A stretch of 64,000 nt of DNA from Astrothelium macrocarpum (Eukaryota; Ascomycota; Dothideomycetes; Trypetheliales; Trypetheliaceae): contig JAGEMR010000006.1 of the NCBI GenBank assembly GCA_021030915.1, positions 62,001-126,000 of the forward strand. The letters are read 5' to 3'. The position numbers and the translations under genes are program-made. Under the pieces are notes generated by a model that had not been told where the DNA came from, did no database searches, and worked only from the letters and a program-made list of their open reading frames with translations. Shown piece by piece: positions 1 to 11,221 of the stretch; position 1 is the stretch's first letter, and each line of letters begins with the position of its first letter.

Positions 1-47
1 AAAGTGATTAATCGTCGTTGATTTTCAGTAGCTCCTTTGAAACCTAC

Positions 48-1565
48 ATGCATATCCAACGTATCAATGCTAAGGTCATACGCAGTTAGATTGATACTCT
101 CGAAAACTTCTCTTAATGTCAAGTGTCTGCCATCTCTGAATAGGACTACCTCGTCAGGACACTTCTTCATCTTACTCTTGATAAAACGGAGTAGATGCTT
201 TTGATTCATACAAGCAGAGTGATGAACATGGGTGTCTACCTTCCTGACATTGTAAAAGTCTCGATGTGGTACCGCCTTTGTGTCCAGTATCTCTTTGTAG
301 TCGTGGAGAAGAGCGTATAGATTAAATTGACCTTCCAGGTATTGAAGGCGTCGGAAAGCGAAACTTTTGCTAGGACCATCTGATGAGATTGTGAGAATAG
401 TATCCAAGTCCATGTAGAATTCCCTAATTGTCGGTACATGTACTATTGGTTGCTTCAATTCCACTGATTTCTCATGTTCATAAACTTGATAGACGCCACT
501 GTCATCCATTCGAAAAATCATCTCGCTCGGGCCTGGCAGTGGAAGCAGATCGGAGAATACAAAATCCTCACCAATGTCACGTCCCATCTTTCTGGTTCGC
601 TTGGGCTTTTTGATATCCCCCTGTCCATGACCTGCATCGCCGGTATTCGTTGGGTTGTCCCCGTCCACTCGTTCCCCGGTATGGTCCCAAGTTGGTTCAG
701 GATGACGAGGATAAATATGCCAACCTGGGTCATTTTTTGGGTTATCGGACGAATCTTGGAGTGATAACCTGATATATTTGTGCCTTCTGTCCCTAATCTG
801 CTGGACTTTTGTGTAAATAGCCCTGAGCTCGGCTGTGACATGTGCATCGCTGCCCACGAACCCACCGGTTGTAGCTATTCCGATGCCGGCGCCCGGGCCA
901 TGCATAGCCCCAGTACCCAGCAATGAAGCTTGGTATTCATGAGCTGGACCTTGGGCTTTCACAGGATCTGGAAGAGTCTGATCGATTCGCTGGGAATTGG
1001 GAGAATTGGTGAGTGGTTGATATGGAAGCCCACTTGATGGCATCTTGACGCTTTCTCTAGGACCAGAAGTCGCCACGTTTAGAGGTGAGATGGACTGATT
1101 GTGTGCGTGATCGTCCTCCATCGTACCATCTGCTGCTGGAGATTTATATTCCATGCCATGACTAAAAGTGCTTGAAGCCGGGCCATGGATCGGAGAATTC
1201 ATCACTGCTTGGTCGAGAGTAAGAGAACTTTCCAGTGATTGGCTTAATTCATTGATTGTTTGCTGAGCTAATTGATGCCTTTGATAAATTTGTTTGGCCT
1301 CAGAATGGCTCATTTGTCTCTCAGCTGCATGATCAAAAAATGCCGTCTTTCGTTCCTTGTCTCGCGGCAGTAGTCCATTGTCTGTATCTTGCGTCGAACC
1401 CTCCAATCCACGGAGTGTACTCCGTCTCGACCTGTCATCAGTTTCATCTGGAGTTTCCAATTCATCCTCGCTATCCATATTTGCCTTCTCTTGCATGTCT
1501 GGATGTCGGGAGTGCCAACCGTCCAATCCTTCGTCATCGGAATCGTGGTGTGCTGCGTGCGACAT
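48..1565 (-). CDS. amd1: AMP deaminase, N-terminal part (runs off the left edge)
   Basis: Deaminates AMP to IMP in the cytosolic purine nucleotide cycle. The minus strand is open for 506 codons from the ATG at 1565-1563 to a splice donor (GTAGGT) whose first base is 47. The exon ends in LDMH; the intron acceptor and the C-terminal catalytic half lie beyond the window. Seen directly: an acidic, low-complexity N-terminus, then the family block with VDTHVHHSACMNQKHLLRFI, whose HxH is the first metal-binding motif of the AMP deaminase barrel, followed by LREVFESINLTAYDLSIDTL. The long variable N-terminus agrees with fungal AMP deaminases. The ATG was chosen because it opens the frame and precedes the acidic tail. 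A TATATATA stretch lies about 80 bp upstream. Confidence 0.95.
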
Positions 1566-2226
1566 TTCGTAGGAATAGTGAGAGGATGTCAGGAATTAAT
1601 CAACGATCGAGTCTTCCATTGAACAAGGGCAAGTTACGAGCGTATATATAGATAGTGTGTTGAATGGTTGTCAGTCAGTGCACCTTCTGTATTGGACGTT
1701 GTAAATAATAGTTACACGCGTAAGCGGCGCATTGGTTGACACCTACTGGATGTTGTGCTGTCGTAGCCATTGGTCGAAGTATGAGGTATGATTTATGGAT
1801 GCGCTTCGTAAAAGTTACCTGGTAAGGGCATGTTGCATTCAACGTAGATCTGCATAGAGCAATCGATCTGAAAGAAAGTCCCTGCGTCCTGATGCATGTA
1901 AACAGGGATCAAGGCGCGGCATCGTTTCCATCGTAGAAAACAAGCCATCAAAGTTAGCATACAATTGCTACTACAAAGAGTAGCACAGCTGCCCTGTCTT
2001 AGAATTGCAGAACCAGGAGTAATTCAAAGATGTTATTGCAATGTTGGAATCTATAGTCTTTCAACATTCGCTATAGTAATACAAAAACTCTGACCTCCCA
2101 GCAGATGAACTTAAAGCCTGAATGAAAATTTTAGGATTCCCTGCCCGCAACCTATTGCTAAACCTGGCATTGAATCAAAAACGCTAATAATCAACTTATG
2201 TTACCACATTTAATGAGTTTAATATC
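1566..2226. other. Intergenic, AMP deaminase 5' side to pmt4 3' side
   Basis: This 661 bp stretch should hold the promoter and 5' UTR of the minus-strand AMP deaminase gene. A TATATATAGATAG run near 1640-1655 could be a TATA-like element. Nothing else was recognised. Confidence 0.5.
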
Positions 2227-4744
2227 TTATTTGGCAAAGTGGAGATCGTAGTTCAGCCATTTGCGTGCAAGCACTTGCTCGACCGTCAAACCGGGTTGTC
2301 CGTAAGTTAGTGGTGCGAAAAAGATGAAACTCCAGATCACAAGACTCATGACAACTCCAGCAGCAGCCCAAGTCATGAACAGGTTGTTGCTTGCAATTCT
2401 CTCTCGGACGGGACGTCGCCTTTGTGGTTTCTCGTCCTCTTTCTTCTTCTTGCCGCTTGACACACTGGCTTGCCCAGATTCATCTGTTGTAGGAGGTTCA
2501 ATATTGAAGATGAATTCAAGAAGCGCACCAGTCACCAAGGCTGAACACAGGTGTGCTGGGAGGTAATGGTGCAGAAATAATTGACGGCCCATAATGAAGA
2601 AGGGTGCATAATGGGCGGCCCAGGTAAGGAAGAAAAATCCTGTCGAATTGTACAGTCGCGATCGTGTGCCTAGCAGGAATGCTTAGAGAATGCGCCAGAA
2701 GGATAAGTTTTTGATATGGAAATATGACTTACGTTCATCCAGAGCGTCTATTCCTCGGCGTACCGAGACTTGATCCGCACCGATGATACCAGCAAAGACT
2801 GCGATGAGACTACTTGCCAGCCACCAACCGAGCGGATTACCGAGAAAATAAATTTGCCTCTTCGTATCATTTTCCGTCCAAAAGCTAACGCCTCGAAGCA
2901 AGAAAGGCCATTGAATCGGCACACTGGCATAAGGGTGACTGCTAGTCAATGCGTTGTTGTGATAGAACATGGCACGCTGTAGTTCAAGATATTTTCTGAA
3001 AAATCCCAGTGACTTTGTTTTCTTTGTTTCCCTTTTCAATCGATCGCTATCGGGAGGTATTGATGGTATATCCTCAGCAAGCCAGACATTGCTTGACTGT
3101 TGTATGTTCTTGTTACCGTTGATCTCGGCTTGCTTGTGTCCCCAGTCCGGCAATGGAGTTGTATGTGTCCACATGGCAACTTTGGTAGGATAATGCACCA
3201 GTTTGAAATGCGAAGATATCGTTTTGAACTCTTGGCCAGGCTTTCCATTCTCGATTCGAAGCTCAAAGAGTGTATCGTTGAAACGGTCGCCATTGCCGTC
3301 CTCTGGAGGGACGACGGTGAACTCTTGATTCGTTGGGTAGTACGGCGACGCAACGTCGTGGGTGAGAAGGATTCCGTTGGTTACGACGTGACGGAATCTT
3401 ACAATATCTCCATTCTTTACGCGATGTCCAGGCCCTTCAGCACTTTGTCGAGTTGGGATGATCTGCCATTGATTGTTTGTGTCATTGTGAGGATACCCAG
3501 TGACTTGCTGGCCTTGGCTTGAAATTCGGCCATCTTCATAGCGCAGAGGATACCTATCGAGGTGGCTATGAAGATACACTTTTGTCTCCTTGTGTCGCAT
3601 GGTTATCATGTCGAAATAGTCTATGCCAACGGCTTTTTGGGCCATCAAATTATCGCTCAATGTCTCCTGAAACTCTGGAGTCATAAATTCATCCCCAGGA
3701 CCAGACCGGCTTAGTATGCTAAAATGTACAGAGAACCAGAAGAGATAGAACATGAAAGGCACCACAATAAGACCGAGAACACGAGCACTAAAATGTTTGC
3801 CAAACTCGTTGAGTGTAAGAGGACCTTGTCGACGATTGACGTCCAGAAGATCCCACAGATCAATCAGAACGGGGACACCAATGGAGAAGAAGGTAAATAC
3901 GCCAACGTATTTGGTGGAAATCACACAGCTCAAGCTAATCCCGGTGAGCAGAAGCCATTTCCACCATTTCCTACTAAAAGGAAGATGGCGCAACTTGTAG
4001 AACCTGACGTAGCAGAGAAGACTTAGAGCCACAGCGAAAACCAGACTCGCATCCAAGAGTATCAGACGTGTTTGGCCAATATGGGCGTTGTCGAATAATA
4101 CCAACCCGGCGGCTACAATGCATGCCGGTAGCGAGTAGCCCGATTCCCACATGATCAAGAAAACCGTAGAAACTGTGAATGAACCCATCAATGCAGGCAT
4201 ACTCCTGTATGCGACATATGGCACCCGATTGGTAATGTAGGAATCGCCAATGTTCTCGAAAAGGAATTCTCCATTATATCCAACAAGCCAGCCAGCCAAC
4301 GCGAAGAGAAGTTTGCCAAAAGGTGGATGCACGTCGAAAAAGTAACTGCGTTGTAGGTATAGGGATGCAAACTATAAATCAAGGAAGTCAGATTGTTGCA
4401 TTCCTCGAAAAGACTGTGATTCTGCCATGTTTGCTATTGCTACTTACCTTTCCAAAATGAACTTCGTCGAAGACGACTTGATTGGGATGCGTGATACCGT
4501 AGAACCTTGTAGCCAAAGCAAGAATTGTGATGACAGCGAGAGCAACCTTGTACTCCCAATCCGAAGTTGCCGCTTCGACAACGGAGTTTTTGATTTGAAT
4601 GGAGGGAGAGGTAGAATGGTCAGCGGCTCCATTGGCGGCTGCTTCATTCTCAGTATGTCCTCCACGCTTTTTGTTGTGGCCGCCGCGTTGTCGCACGGAT
4701 TGCGACGACGGGGACGACATCTCGTGATGGGAGGTAGTAAACAA
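2227..4744 (-). CDS. pmt4: Protein O-mannosyltransferase, PMT4 family
   Basis: ER membrane enzyme that moves mannose from dolichyl-phosphate-mannose to Ser/Thr of secretory proteins. The model has three minus-strand exons, 4744-4448, 4371-2733 and 2669-2227, giving 792 residues, close to the usual size. Residues about 93-118 carry the catalytic-loop block FDEVHFGK followed by YFFDVHPPFGK. ISTKYVGV lies in a mid-protein membrane segment. A MIR region (about 345-530) contains the HSH motif and GRISSQGQQVTGY. The C-terminus has several membrane spans and FLHHYLPAHL. SGPGDEFM, the ISTKYVGV segment and the NYDLHFAK ending match yeast Pmt4 better than Pmt1 or Pmt2. A second Met eight codons downstream of the chosen start is an alternative. 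Intron donors are GTAAGT-type. Confidence 0.96.
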
Positions 4745-6965
4745 AATGGAAAGATTCGCAGCACAAGCGAATCACGCAGCAATAGAAAGGAAAAAAAAAA
4801 GGCCAAGTGGTTTTCTGAGTGAGGAGCTGAGGCCCCAGTGCGGCAGAGGAGAATCTCCTTGCGTAAGTTTAGTGCTTGGGAAGCCTTGCAGTCCCTGGAA
4901 ATAGTGAGCTCGGCCTGGTCACTGCGAGGCTAGCATATGGCTAACCTGCCCCCGTCTTTCACATTCATCACTGATTTATCCCTCGTTTTCTTCTGATCAC
5001 GGAGCACTGGAGACGGTGCAAGATAAATGTGGAAGTTCAATCATAGCTGGCTGGTTTTCTAATATATGATTCGCATATCCCTCGGCTTTCGTGTCTCTGT
5101 TTATCTGTCAAGTCCCCGAACGCTTCTATTAACATCGGTAACATCTCATTACAAGACTTTGTCCAGGGACAACGATGGCTCGCTTTAATAGCGCTCTGAT
5201 CATTTTTATACTCATCGATCCAGTCGTCAGGCACTCCTAAGTCCGTGTTTTCTGTTTACAGTTTGTTTTCTATGCACCCCGTTTTTCGATACCAAAAATA
5301 CCATACTACAAAATGAGATAAAAGAGCACTTGGCAAATACATGATCAATCCGGACGATATTCGTCTAGAATGGTGAATCGATTATTTCCTGGCTGATTAG
5401 GCGTGGGTCACGATGGCACTAAATGCCAAAGAATTTAACAGTTGAGCCCGACCATCTTTGAGTAGCTAGGCTAGAGGGTCTGTGGGAATTGTTGTTTTCA
5501 CCGAAGTCCTGGGTGTGTTGAAGGAAGATTGGCTCCGGTTTCCTCAACGTTCTCGTCGGGTGCCTCTATCTTGCGAGTATCGCTCAAAACAAGATTCTTG
5601 TCCTAGTACTGCGTCTTTGTTGGGATCGCATGTAGGGATTGTTTTTGTCATCGCGTAGTTGTAAAGGTGATCTAGTAAATGTCTGTTCATGCTTTCGGGA
5701 ATAAGAGCGATATGTGGGCCATCATAAGCACGGGACGAAATTTTGTGGAGGCCTTACAGGAGATAGCTGCCATCATCGAAATCCAGTCATCGATGTACTA
5801 GTAAAAAAAAAGAACTTGGCAGTTAGGCTTCCTCTCATACGGATGCTCAATTTTGATCCTTTCCTTGGTAACAAGGTGGCATTGACTATCCACGGAGACG
5901 TTGGATGCGTGGGAGAATGTTGGAGGTTCTGCCCTGAGTATATTCTCGGAATAAAATTAGTCTAGTTGACTCACAGATTGTGGGAAGTACGAGAGACGGC
6001 CGATCGAAACTCCTTTCCAGTGTACAATGCTTCAGCGTTGGGGTATGCTTAAAGAAGCCGCCCAATTTTGAGCCACATCCTTATAGAGATTGATTGAGAC
6101 GTTGGTGCATAGTAACCCTACAGACTGTATTTGTGGAAAAAAGTCGATAATACTTGAACTGTTCGGAGATTTTATTGTTGTCACGTATTAACACATTGGG
6201 TTGTGGTAAGTTTAAGCTCAATATCCTTACCGTTTATATTGATGTATCCACACGCTATTCCCGGTACCATGAATCGCTACCAGCTCATGAAGCAATAAAT
6301 GTTCTGATATAGACGTCACGCTTGCGTATCATTACCAAGCCAATTAATTTTTACATGTTGAGGATCAGGTATGCGATAAGCAGTCGTAGGCAGCAAATCA
6401 GGCCCATCATCTCCCCAACGATGCTGCAGCAAGTTGGACAATTGGCAATCACGATGTGAACTTGATGCCAACACACACTGTGAGTTGTTCAAAAGGAAAA
6501 AAAGAGTGAAGCAGCGTGTGTGTTGTAAAGAGGTTGGCAGGCTGGGAACGGGGGAGTATTGTCGGCCCCGCCTCGCAATTCTGAGGTGCCTGGCGAACCT
6601 TTGCAGCTGGCAACATCGACCTTTCAAGCCCTTGCATGAGCATCCGGATCCGCTTGTCACTCCACCTCTAATACTCCATCGCATGTAAGCCTGTGTCTCT
6701 ATACATTGACCTCGTTCTTGCTTACCTAAAGTTGAAGCATACCAAAGTCGTCCCTCCAAGCTATTCCCGCGACCTCACTATAGCGTCATCCTCCACCGCT
6801 TGCCGCCTCGAACATCCATCAATCGTTTATCCCGGGCATATTTGCAAAATCACTCAAGGAACATAAAGCTTTTTCGCAGGGCGTGATCAGTCCTTGATAA
6901 GGCTCATCTTATTGTGAATTCGACCTTAGCATACTCGGTGGTGGTTTCTCGCGGCAGGGTATACG
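4745..6965. other. Long divergent intergenic region, pmt4 / PP2A-B
   Basis: This 2.2 kb region separates two genes transcribed outward and should contain both promoters and 5' UTRs. Short open frames here are not conserved-looking and several begin only at non-ATG codons. No tRNA-like, repeat or transposon structure was recognised. A spliced non-coding RNA or a long leader cannot be excluded by reading alone. Confidence 0.5.
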
Positions 6966-8742
6966 ATGGTAGAAGGAGAACAGCCTCCAACATGGAAGTT
7001 CACGCAGTGAGTGATTTGCCTGTCTCTATGGCTTATAGCCGATTGTCTATGAGCTAGTATCTGACAGTTTCTTCGCTAGGTGTTTCGGCGACAAAGGCGA
7101 CGTGGAAGACATCACAGAAGGCAAGTGAATCAAAACAAATATTCTTACGTGCTGCACACCAGATTACTCGCCTTTACGGTGCTAATGACATCCAAAACCG
7201 AGCTGACATGTGTGTCTTTAACAGCTGATATCATTTCGACTGTCGAATTCGACCAGACCGGAAACTATCTTGCAACAGGAGACAAAGGCGGGCGAGTCGT
7301 GTTGTTCGAGAGGAATGAGACGGTATGTAAGCCCAACTACCTAGCTTCAGCTGCATGCTAATCCTGTCAGAAAAAAACGTGCGAGTACAAGTTCCATACC
7401 GAGTTCCAATCACACGAACCTGAATTCGACTACCTCAAATCTCTCGAAATAGAGGAAAAGATTAACAAGATCAAATGGTGTCGACGCCAGAATGCATCAC
7501 ATTACCTTCTCTCCACGAACGATAAGACGATAAAGCTATGGAAAGTCTTTGAAAAGTCATTGAAGGTCGTAGCAGAGAATAATTTGACTCATGATCCGAC
7601 ACCTGGAGGCGCCGTTGGTGGAGGCGCACCTATCCGCAATCCCAACGTACATTTCCGTAACGCATCCGACCTAAAGCTTCCTCGTCTTACACATCATGAT
7701 ACTGTTGTTGCAGCCGTACCCCGGAAAACTTACGCGAATGCCCATGCCTATCACATCAATAGTATATCGGTAAATAGTGATGGCGAGACTTTCATTAGCA
7801 GTGACGATCTCAGAATCAACCTCTGGAACCTCAACATACAAAATGAGAGCTTCAACATAGTCGATATCAAGCCTGCGAATATGGAAGAACTTACAGAAGT
7901 CATTACCGCTGCTGAATTCCATCCGCAAAGCTGCAACTGGTTCATGTATGCAAGCTCCAAGGGGACAATCAAACTAGCGGATATGCGGGAAAGTGCATTA
8001 TGCGACCAGCATGCCAAGCGTATGTGCATTCGACCTTGACCAATTTGCATGAGAGCTGACACCGTAATTAGAATTTGAGCAAGAAGAAGACCCAGCCTCC
8101 CGATCCTTCTTTTCCGAAATTATTTCATCCATATCCGATGTCCGATTCTCCTATGACGGCCGCTACATATTATCCAGAGATTATCTCACCGTCAAGATAT
8201 GGGATGTGAATATGGAACGTCAGCCAGTAAAGACAATACCGATTCATGAACATCTTCGGCCTCGATTATGCGACACGTATGAGAACGACAGCATCTTCGA
8301 CAAGTTCGAGGTTGTCTTCTCCGGAGATGCAAAGAACGTGATGACAGGCAGCTATAACAACAACTTCATGATCTATCCTTCAGCTCCCGAAAAGGATACA
8401 GAGATCGTACTTCAAGCAGACAAATCAGCATTCAAGGCAAAGAAGGTCGGCGTACCAACGCCAATGAACTCAGCAACGAGTCCGACAGGTTCAACGAATA
8501 GCAAGAAAGGAAATTCAAGAGCAAACAGCCCGGCAGCAGGTGCAGGTGGACAGGGTGGTAGGATGAGGAAAGAGACAGATGCGGACCAGATTGATTTCAA
8601 CAAGAAGATTTTACACATGAGTTGGCATCCATCAGAAGATAGCATTGCAATAGCGGCGACGAACAATGTAAGTCTCGGTTCCAAGGCTTCATCAGTGCTG
8701 GCAACTGACAGGCAACAGCTTTTCGTTTTCTCGGCTTTGTAA
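6966..8742 (+). CDS. cdc55: PP2A regulatory subunit B (PR55/Cdc55-type WD-repeat protein)
   Basis: Targets the PP2A core enzyme to substrates in mitosis and morphogenesis. Six exons: 6966-7006, 7080-7120, 7225-7322, 7371-8019, 8072-8667 and 8719-8742, giving 482 residues. The frame carries the PR55 signatures [21 protein letters not shown], where the GCT alanine codon spans a splice, then [50 protein letters not shown] and [11 protein letters not shown], with LFVFSAL at the end. These belong to the seven-bladed propeller. A loop at about residues 385-425, rich in Ser, Asn and Gly, is variable in fungi. The second intron starts with GC (GAAG|GCAAGT at 7121); using the nearby GT instead creates an immediate stop. 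Confidence 0.97.
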
Positions 8743-9533
8743 GAGTCATGCTCGATTGCCTTTCATTAAATGCAGTTCTGGGTTGGTGGCAGCTTCGCAT
8801 GCATCGACTTTCTTCATCTCGCGTGGGACGGTCTTAGACTGGCTGGTAGTATGCAGGCAGGCAGGTAGGTAGGTAAGGAAGGATACCAGTCGAGATGGTG
8901 GGCAATGGAGGGAATTCGGAATGGAACGCTTTCGACGATTTGGCATCAAAGTGAAGGAAGTTTGGCGAGAAGCAGCTCTTGCTGGAGGACGTGGGTTAAG
9001 AGCGCTGGTCGGGAGCCACCAATCCGGCCACCTCAGACCGTGGGAATGCGCACTGTCCAAGCGAACATGATGCATCAAAGTCGGTTCTGCTAGTTGTAAT
9101 GCCATAATCAGAATGAAGTCTATTTAAAGCAAAATTGATATCCCGTGCTGCTCAGAGTGCCCTTGTCAGCCCTACCCGATCGAAACGCGGCCATTGCATG
9201 TCCTCCATCTTTGGCGCGCGGCTCCCAAACGGGCATGCCGTTAGTCGTTCCGTTGGTTCCAATATCGAACCTTGAATTCGTCCTCATCGTATTTCCATTT
9301 ATCATCACGTTCTCTTTTTATCCCCTGAGTAAGATGGAATGCTTGAAGAGCGGTCACTCTCATTTGCTCAGTTTGAAGTTGTAGTACCTCTCCAGTCATT
9401 CGCTGGCAACCAAAGGATCCGGGGGCTGAACCTTCTTTCTTTTTCGACTCGATTTCATCTTCTCTCAAGACTCAGGCCGGTGTGATAACATCATCTACTT
9501 CATTCAGCACGGAAGAGCTACAAGAACTGCATT
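8743..9533. other. Intergenic, PP2A-B to UDP-sugar transporter
   Basis: This 791 bp region between two plus-strand genes holds the 3' UTR of the first and the promoter of the second. A minus-strand open frame at 8746-9105 shows no recognisable domain and spans a microsatellite; it is not called. Confidence 0.5.
8854..8880. repeat. Tetranucleotide microsatellite (GGCA/GGTA)n
   Basis: A short run of CAGG/TAGG units lies just downstream of the PP2A-B stop codon. The unit changes from GGCA to GGTA within the run. Confidence 0.8.
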
Positions 9534-10997
9534 ATGTTGCAGTCTTTGGGCCCTATAAGCACAGCCGCGCTCATATTCGGCGGCTGCTGCTCAAATGTAT
9601 GACCCGTGTATCCCTGCATCAAGGAGACTACTTACAAACCACCAGGTCTTTGCTCTTGAAGCCATCGTCAAGTAAGTCGATTCGCGACTTTTAAACGAAT
9701 GGGTAATTCTAATTCCAGATGTACAGAGTAGAACCCGATAGTGGTAGGTACCGAGGTTTCCGTTGGCTGCATTCTCTCATCCTAATCACAAAAATCGCTA
9801 TCTAAATATGAATCTGAAAAAACCGTAGGCCTCCTAATCACATTCATGCAATTCGTCTTTGCCAGTGTAGCCGCCTACCCCTTCCAATCCCGCCCTTCCA
9901 TCCCCAGCACGCCCGGCGAAAAGCCACCGGTGCCCGTGTACAAATGGGGCGTTGTCGCGGCCATGTTCTTCTGTGTCAACATGCTCAACAACTGGGCCTT
10001 CGCCTTCAACATCTCGGTACCGGTGCACATCATCCTGCGTAGCTTCGGCAGCGTCACGACCATGGGCGCAGGCTGGCTGCGCGGCCGCCGGTACTCGCGG
10101 ATCCAGCTGTTGAGCGTGGTGATGTTGACGCTGGGGGTGATTCAGAGTGCATGGGCGGATTCAGAGTCGAAGGTAGATTTTTCCTCATCTTTTCCAATCA
10201 TGAACTGGTGATTTTCGTCATGTATCTATCAACGATGAAAGCAGCCTGTGGCTCATCAAGAATGAAAACATCCCACTAGCACCAGAGGCGAAAACAATGC
10301 CCTCTCCCCCGAGCGCAAAAAAAGATAATGGCGACTGTACTAACATCCCTCTCAGGGCAAATCCATGAAAGTCGCCACTGCCGACGGCACCACGACCTTC
10401 GCCATGGGCCTGCTGGTCCTGTTAATCGCGCAATTCCTATCCGCCTTCATGGGCACATACGTCCAAGACGTCTACGCCTACCACACCGCGCACTGGACCG
10501 AGAACCTCTTCTACTCTCACTTCCTCGGCCTCCCATTGTTCCTTCCCCTGGCGTGGACGCTCAGCCGGCAGTACGTGCGATTGGCGCGCACGCCGCCGCT
10601 CGCCGAGATGCCGTCGACGTCACGGTACATGGCGCAGCTTGGGCCGGTAGAGGAGCAGGAGCTACGGGGCGGCTTGCTGCGCTCGGCCCCGGGCGGGCTC
10701 GCGATGTTGCTCGTGAACGCCGTGACGCAGCTGGCGTGTATTAGCGGGGTGAATCTGCTGAGCGCCAAGTCGAGCGCGGTGACGGTGACGATCGTGCTGA
10801 ATATTCGGAAGTTGGTGAGCTTCATGCTGAGTATCTGGTTGTTTGGGAACCCGTTGAGCTTGAAGATGCTGGCCGGTGCGGTGTTGGTGTTTGGGTCGGG
10901 TGCGTTGTATGGGTGGGAGACGACGGTGGGGATTCGGCAGAGGGAGGAGAGGAAGCGGAAAAGAGAAGGGAAATCGGTGGAGCCGAAACGTTACTGA
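9534..10997 (+). CDS. yea4: UDP-N-acetylglucosamine transporter-like protein (UAA family, Yea4/SLC35B4)
   Basis: Predicted nucleotide-sugar antiporter of ER or Golgi membranes that would feed UDP-GlcNAc to luminal glycosylation or wall synthesis. Exons: 9534-9596, 9646-9671, 9727-9743, 9829-10172 and 10356-10997, giving 363 residues. The start was placed at 9534 because it yields a hydrophobic opening and GGCCSNVFALEAIV, the family N-terminus. The third exon is only 17 nt and encodes most of KVEPDSG. Further signatures are NNWAFAFNISVPVHIILRSF, SVTTMGAGWL, FMGTYVQDVYAYHT and ENLFYSHFLGLP. About ten membrane segments are visible, and the C-terminus is a basic tail (REERKRKREGK). The last exon is unusually GC-rich and turns from C-rich to G-rich near 10570. 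Substrate is inferred from family only. Confidence 0.9.
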
Positions 10998-11221
10998 GAT
11001 GGATTTTGATGGGTATATAGATGGGATGGGGTTATTGGCGTTGCAAGTCAAAAGATGCTTGACATACACGAGTTGGCAATGCTTGGATTTGAGAATGATG
11101 GGGAGGATCGGTCATATGTACATTGAATCAAATCAACGTGAACTCTCTCAATTGCTATAGACTGTACAACTAAAATCGAACAAACAAAGCTTAGCGATTG
11201 CAGCAACCTTCAAGCAAATCT

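Noticed and set aside
8746..9105. Minus-strand open frame of 119 codons after PP2A-B
   Set aside because: No domain, low-complexity composition, and it crosses a microsatellite.
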